Positions 11,501 to 22,735 of a DNA stretch of 64,000 nt are shown here, one piece after another; position 1 is the stretch's first letter, and every line of letters starts with the position of its first letter. Source of the DNA: Neospora caninum Liverpool (Eukaryota; Apicomplexa; Conoidasida; Eucoccidiorida; Sarcocystidae). The stretch lies in the NCBI RefSeq assembly GCF_000208865.1, contig NC_018398.1:1984001-2048000 (forward strand), read 5' to 3'. The position numbers and the translations under genes were made by a program. The notes beneath the pieces are model-generated. The model saw only the letters and a program-made list of their open reading frames with translations. It made no database searches and had not been told where the DNA came from.

Positions 11501-12941
11501 TGAGAGCTGCTGCCCCAGAGTATGCCCGATCTGATAACTGGTTTTGTGTGGAAAACACTGGTAACCCAAGGCCGTCTCATCGCAGTCTGTTTCCTGCGAA
11601 AATCCGTTTTATCCATTTTCCCAGCGGCGCGATTGCGAATGTTTTTTGCTGGTCGCTGTCCTATCGTTTGCAGAGGGAGCGGGAGAAGTTGCTTGTCCCG
11701 TCAACGCCTTGTCCTTCCATCCGCAGTAGGCTCCTAATTCTAGTTGCTTCGCGTCTCTGCTTCGGGCCAGAATTCTCTCGTTGCCTCTCGGTCGTGCGTG
11801 CACAAGAACCACCCTTTCTGCGGGCTCGAAAGACTAGGAGCTGAAGTCCAAACGTTTGCCGAAAGATGCACAGGCGCCGCGGGGTCTGAGCAATCCGCGC
11901 CGTGTGTATGCGTGTCTGAAAAAGATAAACAGCGACACAGAGGAAAGCGATGAGATAATCTGGCGTGCAAACAGGGGCTGGTTGTGAAGAGAACCTTTGG
12001 GGAAGGTAGATAGCAACCGTGGACCGGAGAGTGGACGGTGAGAAGCGTGGCGCAGTCCTGTGTGGTTTCAAACAAATGGATTTTCGTTTTTTATGTGGGT
12101 TGCAGCCTTTCTCGCGTTTTTCTGTCTGCTCTTTCAGCGGGGACACCTCGTGGAAATCAAGTGGAGATTCCCGTTGCAGTGGTGTGGTTCCTCGTGGTGC
12201 TTCCCCTCTGGTGAAGCAAGGAATGGTGCTCGTCCATCATGAGTGTCTCCTTGTTCTGTGTTTGTTGCTTCAAGGTATGGCACGTTCGCCACGGGAGGGT
12301 CTGATGGAGGCGTCTCCGTGTGGGACGGCCAAAGCAAAAAGCGACTCTGGCGTCTCCCTGCTTTCCCCACAAGGTAGGACAAGCACGGCGAGTTCCAGCA
12401 TTCTAGTTTTCCAAAGGCTCTTTTTTCAACTGGCCCGAAGCTCCTTTGTTTGCTATCAAGTGAACATTTCGAGTTGTGTCTGAGGGGACATACGAATGGG
12501 TATATGCACGTTCTAGGTTTCCTGTCCTGATCTCTCTGTCTATGCAGTCTGAAACCATCCCCAGGTGCCGTGTCTGTCCACACCTATAGGGCCGTTTGCA
12601 CAGACTCCCTCAGGGAACAGGGACCAGCCAACGTACATATAAATAAAGCATGCAGTTTTTACGCATGTCAAGCATATGGGTTGTCACAGTTACACTTCTG
12701 TGTGAGTGCGCGACGACTCTCTCTGGGGCTTCAACGAGGCAGGTGCGCTACTTTCTTCCGTCAAACCTGTTGCGTGTGTCGCAGTGTGGCAGCGTTGTCG
12801 TTCAACCCCAGCGGCAACCAGCTGGCGATCGGCATTTCGTATCTCTACGAGAAGGGCCCTGTCCCCACAGCGCCTGCGCCTCAGATTGTTGTTCGCCTGG
12901 TTAAAGATGAAGACGTAAGACCCAAGGCACTGCAGGCATAA
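8535..12941 (+). CDS. BUB3: mitotic checkpoint protein BUB3 (WD40 propeller)
   Basis: A seven-bladed WD40 protein that in other eukaryotes docks onto phosphorylated kinetochore MELT motifs and brings BUB1/BUBR1-type partners. Exons: 8535-8636, 9630-9843, 10014-10168, 10311-10369, 10777-10882, 11166-11217, 11294 to about 11406-11461, about 11674-11725, 12275-12373 and 12785-12941. Diagnostic segments are [13 protein letters not shown] (exon 3), [13 protein letters not shown] (exon 5), [12 protein letters not shown] (exon 6), [10 protein letters not shown] (exon 8) and [14 protein letters not shown] (exon 9). The SIEGRVA..EY plus KKYAFKCHR pair separates BUB3 from its relative RAE1. All phases agree except at the exon 7/8 junction, where several donors are possible. 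Exon 7 adds a charged stretch, [15 protein letters not shown], before the next blade that is longer than in human BUB3. The protein is about 350 residues. The start matches the family N-terminus. Confidence 0.93.
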
Positions 12942-14113
12942 TGAGGGTACACTTTTTCTCTGCTAGGTTCTAGAGCGCTTCGAGGTAGAAAACGGCATAT
13001 TGTCTCTCCCCCCGCCCCTCCCAAGGGACAGAGGAACAGATAGACAACTTAAGTTCAAGCGGATTCGAGAAGCACGGAAAGGCATGGGGGCGAACGGTGA
13101 TTTCCGTGCGACACAGTGAGAAAGGGGGACCGTCACGTTTTCTAGGGCATACAGGAAGAAAGAAATGATATGCATTTTTATGAAGACATGACTGGAGCGC
13201 GTAATTGTATGCCTCTCTCGCATTCGAGTCACTTCTTCTCTGTCTCTTCCTTCCTAGTTGTGCTTTTCCATCGCTACAATGAGAGTGTTCCGGAATATTT
13301 GCTTTTCAAATCTCCATTGTTTTCGCGGACTTTAAAGGTATAGAATAAACAAACGCTTTCGGGGTCCGGCTTTGCCATATCAAAAGCAAAGCACAAATGT
13401 CAATTTTCTGAAGCAAATACCCACGCCAGTGTCTCTCGAACGCGATCTACAGTTGCGGGCTTGATGTCCTTTTTCACTTGCGTATCGCTCATAGTATGGC
13501 GCAGAACTGGTACACCCTGGACTATTACGGTATATAGTTGAATAGATATTTGTTTGAGATAGCTAGAGAGAACCTGTGTGTACTCTACCGCAGGAAATAC
13601 CGCATTTTCTGCACGAGCTAAATGTGGCTGCTCTTTGTATCCTGAATAGTTGTATGTAGTGGCGCATGCGTGTGTGCTGCTCACAACGCCACAGCCGCGA
13701 TGCCCTAATAAGAGAGTCATCTCTACGAATTCCTTGAACAGATCATCCCCTTCCTATTCTTACACACACTAATTTGAAACCATTAGCCGACACTCTAGTG
13801 ATGTTGACACCTCTGAGGGGTCATCTGCTCCACAACAGTTGTGCAGTGCTCTCGTGGATCAGGGAGGCGCGCTGCAAGGGAACTCGTATACACTCAGACG
13901 ACGCTAGCACTACTTTCGGCGTTGCACTGCATTGAAGGCCTTCGCAGTTGGAGAATGGGCAATCAAAAAGACCGGACAAACTACGAGAATAGAGAGCAGT
14001 GAAGCAGTCTGCAGCTGCCGGGCTACCCCAGAAGCATATTTCCGTGCAGCTCGGCAAGACAGAAGAAAAGACATATTAGGTTGGATGCGGTCAAACTTTC
14101 GTACAGGAGAAGC
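12942..14113. other. intergenic interval, nothing recognised
   Basis: This is the 3' flank of BUB3 and of the small minus-strand gene that ends at 14114. It is AT-richer than the coding areas. Only short overlapping frames are present, and I see no repeat or RNA gene. Confidence 0.5.
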
Positions 14114-15038
14114 TCACTCATCATGCACCCTGCAACAACAGAAGCTCCTGTGTCTTTTTTGTTTCTTAGTAGTTTCATCTTTCTTGGCAGCGGGAGTTGG
14201 CGCAATGACACCACCAGAAGAATGCAACATGTGCTTGCTGCTTGGCGCAAAGTCCTGGAGCTGCACGGCAGAAACACAGGAGAGGCACGAGCAGGCGCAT
14301 TGCCACGGCTTTTGGCAGCGGAGGCCACATGCCACGTGCCTAGCCTCATTTGAATAGGGTCTGCTGCCAGGTAACAGAAAAAATGTGCACTGTCTAGTGG
14401 TGATACCAGGGGTGGATCACAGTCTCCCGACGGAAAGGGATGACGTAATATATGGATTACTGTTACCACTCGTATTGAAAGCAAGAGAAAACTGCTTCTG
14501 AGATGCTCGTATTTATCAGTCTGTGTACTTCACTGCCACCATACGAGGTGTGGCGCCTTGACAAGGCACACAGCACAAGAAGAGCCGTCTGACTTCTCCC
14601 GAAGACCAGAAACGAGCTAGAGAGGGCGGCAGCCCAGGGGTCTGGTGGACACACACCAACCGGCGGCCGCATGAGGAACACGACTGCTGACACCGTGAGA
14701 ATGGGCACGGACAGAGTTCGGAAATGCGCATTAAAACAGAAAAAATACATGTGATAAAAGCCGTCTCCGTACGGTTACAAGTATACCTGCAGTGAGGAAG
14801 CCTCGGAATCCAAGCCAGCGCTCTGCAGGTATGCCTGAAGGGGCTGTTTAAGGTGAAGATATGACTCTAATTCTTCCGCAGTGATGAGGCTCGCACGAGG
14901 ACGGGTAGGTGTTGTGAAGGCTCTTGGCACATATTGAGAAAGAATTGTAGCAGGTTCCAACGGTTTTTCCGCGTTATTCATCGTCGCTTGGTGTGACGTG
15001 GTCAACACATTCCCGTACGCATAGTAAGGACCATCCAT
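14114..15038 (-). CDS. small hypothetical protein, two-exon model
   Basis: Exon 1 (15038-14787) starts MDGPYYAYGNVLTTSHQ and ends at a good donor (CTGCAG followed by GTATAC) after 84 codons in phase 0. A well-formed acceptor (TTTCTGCCGTGCAG) opens exon 2 (14260-14114) in phase 0. Exon 2 gives 48 residues that pass through a Lys-rich stretch (KKDETTKKQKRHR) to a terminal SFCCCRVHDE. The joined protein has 132 residues and no signal peptide or membrane span. Three adjacent cysteines beside a basic patch could be a palmitoylation site, which is an inference. A ten-codon micro-exon ending in CSSCGRRL, in the intron near 14690, would also fit the phase. I recognise no family. The evidence is the matched splice sites and phases only. 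Confidence 0.4.
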
Positions 15039-18000
15039 CGTCTTCAGATTTCAAAAACAAAATGAAGAACAATGCCGATACACGGTTGAGTAGAAACAAA
15101 GAGGTCTCGAGTGCAGGCGTCCTGCTACCTACAGTCGAGCTGGCCTCTGGAGCGCACCATCCGAGAGATTTGGCGATAAATGCCCATCACTAATCCACAG
15201 GTCATGCGCCGCAAATCCCAGGCTTCAGAGAAAAGAAGGATTTGAACGGTGATTTCTTCCGCCAGTTTTCGTATTCACCGTGGGCCACAGAGACAATTAG
15301 GACGGGTGTACCACAGGGTTGTTCTTTCGAAATGGGAAGCCCAATAAAATGACACGCCGGTAATGCGGTTGTCTGCGATTGAATGCCCATGATCCACCGC
15401 AACAGAAAAGTTGCAACATCAGCGGCGTCCACGGAAGCTGAGGTCGTATTTCGAAACGCGAAACTCCTCTGGATCCCCAACACAAGGAAAGTGTTTCGTG
15501 ACAATTTTCTCCACCGACTTTTTAGAATGCACGTGCTGGCCTCCGAGCGGTACTCAGATGCACATGCTTAAGCGTGGAAAAGAAACGAAAAAGAGACGTC
15601 GCATTATGATGGTCCAAACATGTTGCTAAGTCATCCCTTCAGTATATGCTTATTAGGAACAATCGATAGACAGACCAGAAAAAATGTAGATCGTTCGCGT
15701 AAATGCAAACTCAATGAAGCTCCCCCCGGGGAATTCGACCCCGGCCACGGCTAGCGAAGCTAACAAAGCGGAATCCGCCTGCAGCCAGGAAGACGTGACA
15801 ATCTTGGCATGACGCCGGTCATGAGTTTCAGCATGAATCTGTAAAGTACAGAAAACGGACTGATACAAAGCATGCAGGAACTACGAAAACCATGAGTCTG
15901 TTGCAGGGACGTGCAGGAAAAAACAAGACACCCACGCCCAGTGAGACTGGCAGGTTGCGCGCAATCAGTTTGCCACGTGGTTCCCGGCCCACTGGTCCGC
16001 TACAGCAGTACGAGACGGTCGCGCAAGGGCAATTGCCCCGAACATTTTCCATCCTGGGAAAAAGCACAGATACTTCTCGTGCGTGTCTGCCGAGTGGACT
16101 GTGGAAACAAGTGTGAGTCCTCGTCAGAGGGCATGACGAGCAGTATCATGTGTCTGTCTAAGATACGGTGCTGCCTCGCGGCAGGTATGTGCCATTCGAT
16201 CCTGCAGCATCGGCGATGAGTACATGCCTGCATTTTATCTCATCAGATGTTGTGGACGCTGCTTTGTAGTTGGATGCCCATGCGCAAAACGGCGCCGCCG
16301 CTTAGAACGTCCGGTAGTCCTCCTTCGTGCGAATATTTTACTTTTGTGCAGCGGTTCTGCGCTGGAGGGTATGCTCTGGTATGCTCTCTCTTGTCAGAGC
16401 CTGGACGAAATTGCCCGAGTTGTGCTTTGCGGAAACACCTTCAGTCAAAAGGGGCTTCAGGCACACCTTTGAAGAGCTCATCGCATGCCTCAGTCCGTGG
16501 TCATTGCGCTAAGAAATGGTATCGGACGGCTCCTTGATGGCACGAAGTACAGAACCGTAAACTTAAGCAAGCAGGACAATGGGGCCGCGGCACACTGCCA
16601 CAGAATTTGCAACGGAAGGAGCGTTGAAAGGATCAACTAGAAACAGAAACACTTTTCTCATGGAAAAGCCCCCTGCTCTACATGCTCAGGAACTCTTGCC
16701 GTAGGGCAGCAACGAACAGAAGCATTCGCTGCTCTCATACAGCAGAGGTGGACGTTCTTGTTGCGGGAGCCTGCGATCGGTATGCGCCACGGAACGAGGA
16801 AGGGACTGAGGAACTGCTAGACACGAACAGAGAATTTGGAAACGCTCAGCGTCAGGTCAAAAGAAGCCCCAACAGACTGCAGGTGCCCTACAGGGGCCGT
16901 GATGTAATACAGGTCAAACTTAGTGACACCTACTGCTTTCGCGTCCAGATGATGAAGAAAGTGGTGGGTAGTAACTTCCGGTTGGAGCGGGCGTGGCGAG
17001 TTTCCTACGAATGACAGCGAGGTTATGTCAGGATGACTCCGTGACGACGCACCCAAGAATGTATATCTGTTTTGCCTTCAACTAGCCTCCTCAGCACTAG
17101 TCGATGAGGTCCATGCGCAGCACGTTTCAAACCCTCCTTGGACAGAGTCGGACTGCTTTCCGTGACAACCGCCAAAACTTGAAGTCCCACGTTCAGTGTG
17201 TAAACGTCTGATGGGCATTTTGTCGAACCAGGAACGTTCACCTTCAGCCGGTGTCCGCTGCTAGAGATCATTATAAAGCCTTTCGTTGCAAAGCACATGC
17301 GGCTCTCCCAATGCAGCCTGGATCCTCCCATTGTTTCTCTCCGATCTCCGACGGGTGACGGCACTATTACCATGATACTCACTTTGGTAATCTCCCTGCT
17401 GCACGGTGGGGTAGTGCTTATGTCGCGATGCTAACTCGTTGACTGTAAAATTGGGGCTGGAGAGTGTAACCGTGCTCGTAACTCTGGTATGAATCGAAGC
17501 GTGCATGAGAGGGGGCAACTGTCCGTTACTGGGTCGTCATTGCAACCTCTATGAACCGCTACAATGCAGTTCTAACATGGTTTCCTCTGTACGGCTTTTG
17601 ACCCGAACGTTTCTCTACGGATTTCGTTACCCCATCACACACGCCCCTATCGTCAGTCCCTGCTCCCAGCACCCTTACAGCAGCACATACTGGCACTGCA
17701 AGTAGCACTCCTTCCCGGTCAACAAGAATGCGAGTAAATCCGTTAGACTTCCACATAAGCACATTGACACTCATGGAGAGAGGCAGATGGATTCGAAAAG
17801 GGCCACGGTTTTGTGTAGTACATTCTCCTGTTCATTCTTACGAAGTGGGGACTTCCTGCCGTCTGCATAGCAACAGAGTATACTCCTCAATTCGCAAGGG
17901 CTCTCTGTACGGCCAGCTCCCTGCAGTTTCCTCAGATGCTGAGGAAGGGACTAGAGAAGACGTGGCATTATTGCTGAAAGGTGACTCGAGGCACATTGAG

Positions 18001-19318
18001 AATGGTCTCGGAAAGGTGTATGGCTTCGGTATACACAGAAGAATATGTAGACACTCGCATCCGCCGCTGGCGTACTGCAACCGCTTGTTGTGCGTTCCTA
18101 CCTCCCCGACCGATGAAACCCGTGTGTCCCCAAGCGCACCTTTTCTTCATTTTCAAGGAAAATCTAGACTCTCGAAGATATGAGGAACGCCAGTCGTGAA
18201 TTCCTCTCCCTGTGGATGCAGTCCACTCGACAATGCCGTGACCGACAACAGGGGCCGTGCCTGTGGACAACGGTGTCTGTTCCACGATGACACAACGGGG
18301 GGGGTGCGTTGTTCGAAGTCCATCTTCTGGATCAAGCGGAAGAACAACCTATTCCTTCATTTTTACTCGCGCGCTATGGCTACCCGGGCGTTAACCTTCA
18401 TTTTAGTTGCAATGGAACTATGCCCGTAGTACGGGCCGGAAAGTGTGTCTTGCCGCTCTCGCCGAGGGGCGTGCGGACGGCGCGGCCGGCCTCGTACGGA
18501 GAGCGGCAGGGTCGTAGGAGACCCGTATCGAAGTATACGCCATCAAGAACTGCAGTCCCACCTCCTCCTGTGCCCCCCGTGACAGAAGTGAGCACAATTA
18601 AAACTACCACGTAGACCCGCGTTTCTGATCGGTGCTGACCAGAACTTTTTCTTTCCCTGTGAGCAGCCTAATTGCGCACCACGGTGCGTAGATACGAGAG
18701 TTTCGATACACGCTACTGGCTGCCGGCGCAGTGCCGTATCGAGGCGCTGTCCTGCCAACAGAGTGTCCGTGTCTCGGCGGAGACCCCCGCGCGTCAACAC
18801 GACTCGTGGCGGTGCCTGCTGCAGCTGTCCACCGGGTTGTGTGCTAAACACGGTACAGGTCTTCGGAGTAATGACGGCCTTCGCTAGGCACGATATATAC
18901 GGATAGCGAGTATCTTGCTCTACCAGTAGTCCTCCCGTCCTCTCTTCCTTTCCATCGAAAAACTATGTTCCCGTCCACGAAGAAAAGGAATTTGTCCGCA
19001 GTCGGTTCTGTTGTGCTCCCGAATGCTGTGTGGAGACTCGAGCCTTCCGTTGCCTCCCCGGGGACTTGGCTTAGAACGTACGCGGTGTCTTCTGGTTGCT
19101 TCGCCAGCGCGAAAGCTTCCATCCCTACAACCGTTATAAAGTTCTAGAAGGACGGAGCACAGTGGATGGCTGGACGCCACACGAAACTCTCGGGGGCGGT
19201 GCCAATCGTTCCCGCTGCGAGAACCAGCCAGAGGGCCATCATGTGCGGCGCATGCTGTGTGCCTATCGGGTGTTCGAGAAACGCCATTGTCTGGAGGAAA
19301 GGTAGGGAGCTGGTAATT
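15039..19318. other. unresolved interval, no gene called
   Basis: These 4.3 kb of near-average composition contain many frames of 60-150 codons on both strands. A few on the minus strand look protein-like. One is a 100-codon frame at 15504-15202 (start MSRNTFLVLGIQRSFAF). Another is an open stretch at 17518-17388 ending at a strong GTGAGT donor. A third is at 17382-17023 and contains HRLKVNVPGSTKCPSD. I could not join them with convincing acceptors. A spliced minus-strand gene may lie here, but I cannot support a model. Confidence 0.3.
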
Positions 19319-20668
19319 ATGGATCGGCTCCGCAGTGACGGGCGGGTCAGATATCGTCATGCCCACTTGGGTCCCCTCCTCGCTTTTATCTCTCTTACGC
19401 AGGCGTTGGCTCTGCTGGCTTCGGCACTCAACATTGCGCCCTTCGAACTGTCACTTCGCTCACTAGAGCCTACAGGTAACCGTGAAAAGGCGGTGCTATC
19501 AGCTGGAGAACACGATGAGCCTGGAGAGCAGGCGACAGCGCACGATGGTCCGAAAACCGCAGTCACTACGAACAACGGTTCCGCGGCAGATGCTGATGGG
19601 TCTGCGCTGGCACCTGCAACGACACCAAAGACAGAATCGGAGCAGACATCTTCCTCTCAGACGAATCCGTTGACGTGCAAATTCGTTAACCTCGGCGAGA
19701 CATGCGGATATAGCGAGAAGTCAGGGGTTCCACTGTACTGTCTCCCGGGTCAGTGCTGCGTACAAAGCCCTGACAGCGCGTCTCCTCTTTGCTCAACTGA
19801 CTGCAACGGATATGAAAAACCGTTGATCGGTTTCGAAATCCCAACCTGTACCTGTGAAGACCAACACTACTACTGTGACGAGCATGCATCGTGTGTGGAC
19901 AGCGCTACTGCCGGCAGTGGTGTTTACTGCAGGTGTGCCAAGGGGTTCAAGGGCAATGGACTAACTTGCGCGCCTACTTATTGTGAGGGAGAAAACCCGT
20001 GCGGAACTCACGGGACATGTGTTCCTGATCGAGAAACCACTGTTGGATACACATGCACGTGTGACCCCGGCTACCTCCTCATTACTTCGCCGGCCCCCAG
20101 GTGCGACAAATGTGAAGGGGAGCCCTGTGGGCCTGAAACGGCAGTAAAAGAATGCCGCCCCGGTACTAACGGTTCTTACTCATGCTTGTGCCAAGAAGGC
20201 TATAGCCTCTCCGAACTTAATGGACGCAAGCTATGCCACAAATTCTCATCACGATGTTCTACTTCTCCCTGTGGCCCGGAAGAGGCTGTACAGGCATGCA
20301 GAGATACTGGTGAATCGTACGAGTGTCTTTGCAACGTCGGCTACAAGTTCACTCGGGAGTCCGGCGAACCGAAGTGTGTCGAACACAGCATCTGTGACAC
20401 AGAACCTTGTGGGGCTGCCCACTTGGTCAAGGAATGCAGACCAACGGACTCTGGGTATACATGCACCTGCCAAGATGGCGCCGTTCTTGTCGGAACAATT
20501 CATCAGCCGCATTGCATCAACAGAAACCCTGTGCCATGGATAATCGCCATAAGCTCAGTGCTCGGGGTCATCGTTCTTTCAATTCTAAGTTTGTATGTGT
20601 ATCACCAATGGCAACGGAGGGTTGCAGCAGCGAGAGGAAGAAGAAGCCAGGAACAGCCTGAAGATTGA
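19319..20668 (+). CDS. MIC8-like microneme adhesin: chitin-binding-like domain, 5 EGF domains, TM
   Basis: Predicted type I membrane protein of the micronemes, 449 residues, intronless. The start at 19319 places a hydrophobic signal segment at about residues 18-37. The same frame is open upstream to 19166, but that start would bury the signal. A Thr/Ser/Glu-rich linker (50-115) is followed by a Cys-rich chitin-binding-like domain (120-162, with GQCCV at 145). Five EGF-like domains follow at about 177-217, 222-262, 265-306, 313-353 and 359-399. The last three have the CGPE.AV..CR signature shared with MIC8. The transmembrane helix spans 407-431, and the 18-residue tail is basic, then acidic (SQEQPED). 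It is the first of three tandem EGF-type genes and closest in plan to MIC8 at 25832, from which it probably arose by duplication. Its membrane segment (WIIAISSVLGVIVL) lacks the IAGG rhomboid motif of MIC8. Confidence 0.88.
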   Translation: MDRLRSDGRVRYRHAHLGPLLAFISLTQALALLASALNIAPFELSLRSLEPTGNREKAVLSAGEHDEPGEQATAHDGPKTAVTTNNGSAADADGSALAPATTPKTESEQTSSSQTNPLTCKFVNLGETCGYSEKSGVPLYCLPGQCCVQSPDSASPLCSTDCNGYEKPLIGFEIPTCTCEDQHYYCDEHASCVDSATAGSGVYCRCAKGFKGNGLTCAPTYCEGENPCGTHGTCVPDRETTVGYTCTCDPGYLLITSPAPRCDKCEGEPCGPETAVKECRPGTNGSYSCLCQEGYSLSELNGRKLCHKFSSRCSTSPCGPEEAVQACRDTGESYECLCNVGYKFTRESGEPKCVEHSICDTEPCGAAHLVKECRPTDSGYTCTCQDGAVLVGTIHQPHCINRNPVPWIIAISSVLGVIVLSILSLYVYHQWQRRVAAARGRRSQEQPED

Positions 20669-22735
20669 ACACTCCGGTTTAGTGCCCGTCCTACCGAGTG
20701 TGCAATTGCTTTTTCCCGAAGAGGTTCTGGGGAGGAATTGATTGTCTGACAAAAAGGGTAAACGCTTGATTTAATTTTACGCCTGTTGTGCCTGGTTTCC
20801 TCTGGATATAAGAAATTGACGGAGTCCCACAGATCACAACAAAGGGGTGGGATGAAAAGGACCAAGTACCGCTACAAGCTGGTCGACGCTTGAACGCCTC
20901 AACCAATGAGTGATGGCGCAATGCCAGTGGAGGTCCGAAGGCATGCAAGTACTCGGGAGTGGCACTATAATGCTGTCTATTGAGCTCGCGTGCTTGGACA
21001 TATTGTCGGAGGAGGAATCAACCCTGACGGGCCAAAACCGGTTTCGGAAGAGACTAGCAGTGGCCAGACTGAAGGGAGAGGCAAAGAGTTTAAACCCAAG
21101 GTTGGCCTCAATGCCTCGAGACGACATCGCTGACCATCATTCGCGCCTATCAAACTGGTCAACTGTGATGCGTTGTTGAAATTCGGAGTGGCTCCTCAGG
21201 CGCCCTCTCATCCATAAATGAAGTGTGCGCGACGCGTGTGTCAGTCGCCTCAGCTCGAGCATACCAATCTTCCTTCCCTCGCGGTCTTCCAATGTCAGTC
21301 TCTTTTTTTCCTGTCAGGGAAGTGATTAACTGTGCGCGGGCGGTAAAACGACCTGCCTGTCACCACCGTCTCGGGTGTGGGGCTCAACTCAGTTTCATAC
21401 GTGTATGTGAGCCTCGATATCCCAGCTGCGACGCGTGCAGTTCCGTACTTCTACGTTTTAATGAGGACATCACTGGGCAACGCTCTCAAGTGTAACATCC
21501 ACACCTGGACGGATAAGATACTTTCTACGTGGATCGTACCCATGGCAACGGCGAGCTGGCCTACTAGTTTTGATCTTGGATGTCTCTTTTTCCCCGATTC
21601 AAGTTTTATTGAGGTAGCATGGTTTCGAGAACGGGTCCAAATCCACTGCCGTTTACGCAGGTAAACCCAAGTATTCCGTACAGACCAAAATCAGCAAGGA
21701 GACCACAATAGTGAACATCGTCACGTTCGCTCAAAATTGCAACATTTGCGTACCTTTGCCTTGAAGTTGTATCAGCACTGACATGTGGCCACTATTGCTC
21801 CCTCGTCCCTAGCTGGAACACCGCATATGCGGGTTTTTATTCAAAACTCGGCAAGTCACTGTGTCCGCTGCGTCGCCTGGTTTGTGTGTACAATATACAG
21901 CCGGTCAACAGCACCAGCAGAACGGCGACCCTTCCAGCTGTTTCTGTAGTCTCGGGTGGTTTGTTGCTCTTTTTACCTGCGAACTTGTGTAAGCGCTACT
22001 ATGAAAAATTAACTTCTCATTCTTCCAAAGACACGGCACAGGGGGCGCCTACCTGTGGAACGTAAGACACCTAGCAAAGAATTCTACCGCAACGAGCAGG
22101 TACAGACAAACGGCACGTTTTCCAGTTGTACAGCTGGCGGAGCCGCTGGTCGGCGACGGCGGTTGCGTTGTGCCGGAAGCTACCAGCCGAAACTGTCTGG
22201 TAACCTCCCAGGGACAACCAAAAGCCGCCAGATCATGGCACAGAACTTCTCAAAAGAAAAACGCGTACCGGATAATATAATAAAGGGACGCTTCTGTTTC
22301 CTGAAAGGACGTATTCGATCGTCGGCGTCGTTCGTTCCTTGCGATGACGAGCGACGGCGTCCGGCCTGCTCACCAACTTCGCGTGAGGGCATCAGCTCTG
22401 TTCCGCAGCGCAAGCAATCGGCGTTCCGCGTGTGTCGGGCAAACCAACGACCTGCTTGATTCGGCCGCATGCGCAGCAACAATAACGCCTCAAAAAGGAC
22501 ATCCCGTCATTTGGCACCAGGACACGTTTCGAATCAATGAGATGTAGTACTTTTGTCCCGATTTCTGCGTAGCTTACTCGTCCATGCTGTGGCCGTGGGA
22601 TCTATCGATGCTACACCTGCCGGCTGTCGCTTGAACTACCGCCGCCTAGCGGTGACGGCGAGCGATGCACAACATGTGTTGCGCTGTTTGAAATGAGGCG
22701 ACGGTGGCTAATGTGTCGAGTCAATTCTCCTAGCA
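20669..22735. other. intergenic interval between the first and second adhesin genes
   Basis: About 2.1 kb holding the 3' region of the first adhesin gene and the promoter and leader of the second. I looked for remnant EGF codons (CGP..AV..C) and saw none, so there is no obvious decayed fourth copy. Only short frames without homology occur. Confidence 0.5.

Noticed and set aside
8535..12941. RAE1 (nuclear-pore WD40 protein) instead of BUB3
   Set aside because: The [14 protein letters not shown] and [10 protein letters not shown] segments follow BUB3, not RAE1.
15719..15745. tRNA-like T-arm (GGGG, TCGAATT loop, CCCC on the minus strand)
   Set aside because: No matching acceptor stem, D-arm or anticodon arm lies within 75 bases. 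It is a simple GC hairpin around an EcoRI-like site.
19166..19318. Earlier in-frame ATG for the first MIC8-like gene
   Set aside because: It would place 51 non-hydrophobic residues before the signal peptide. The ATG at 19319 gives a normal secreted-protein N-terminus.
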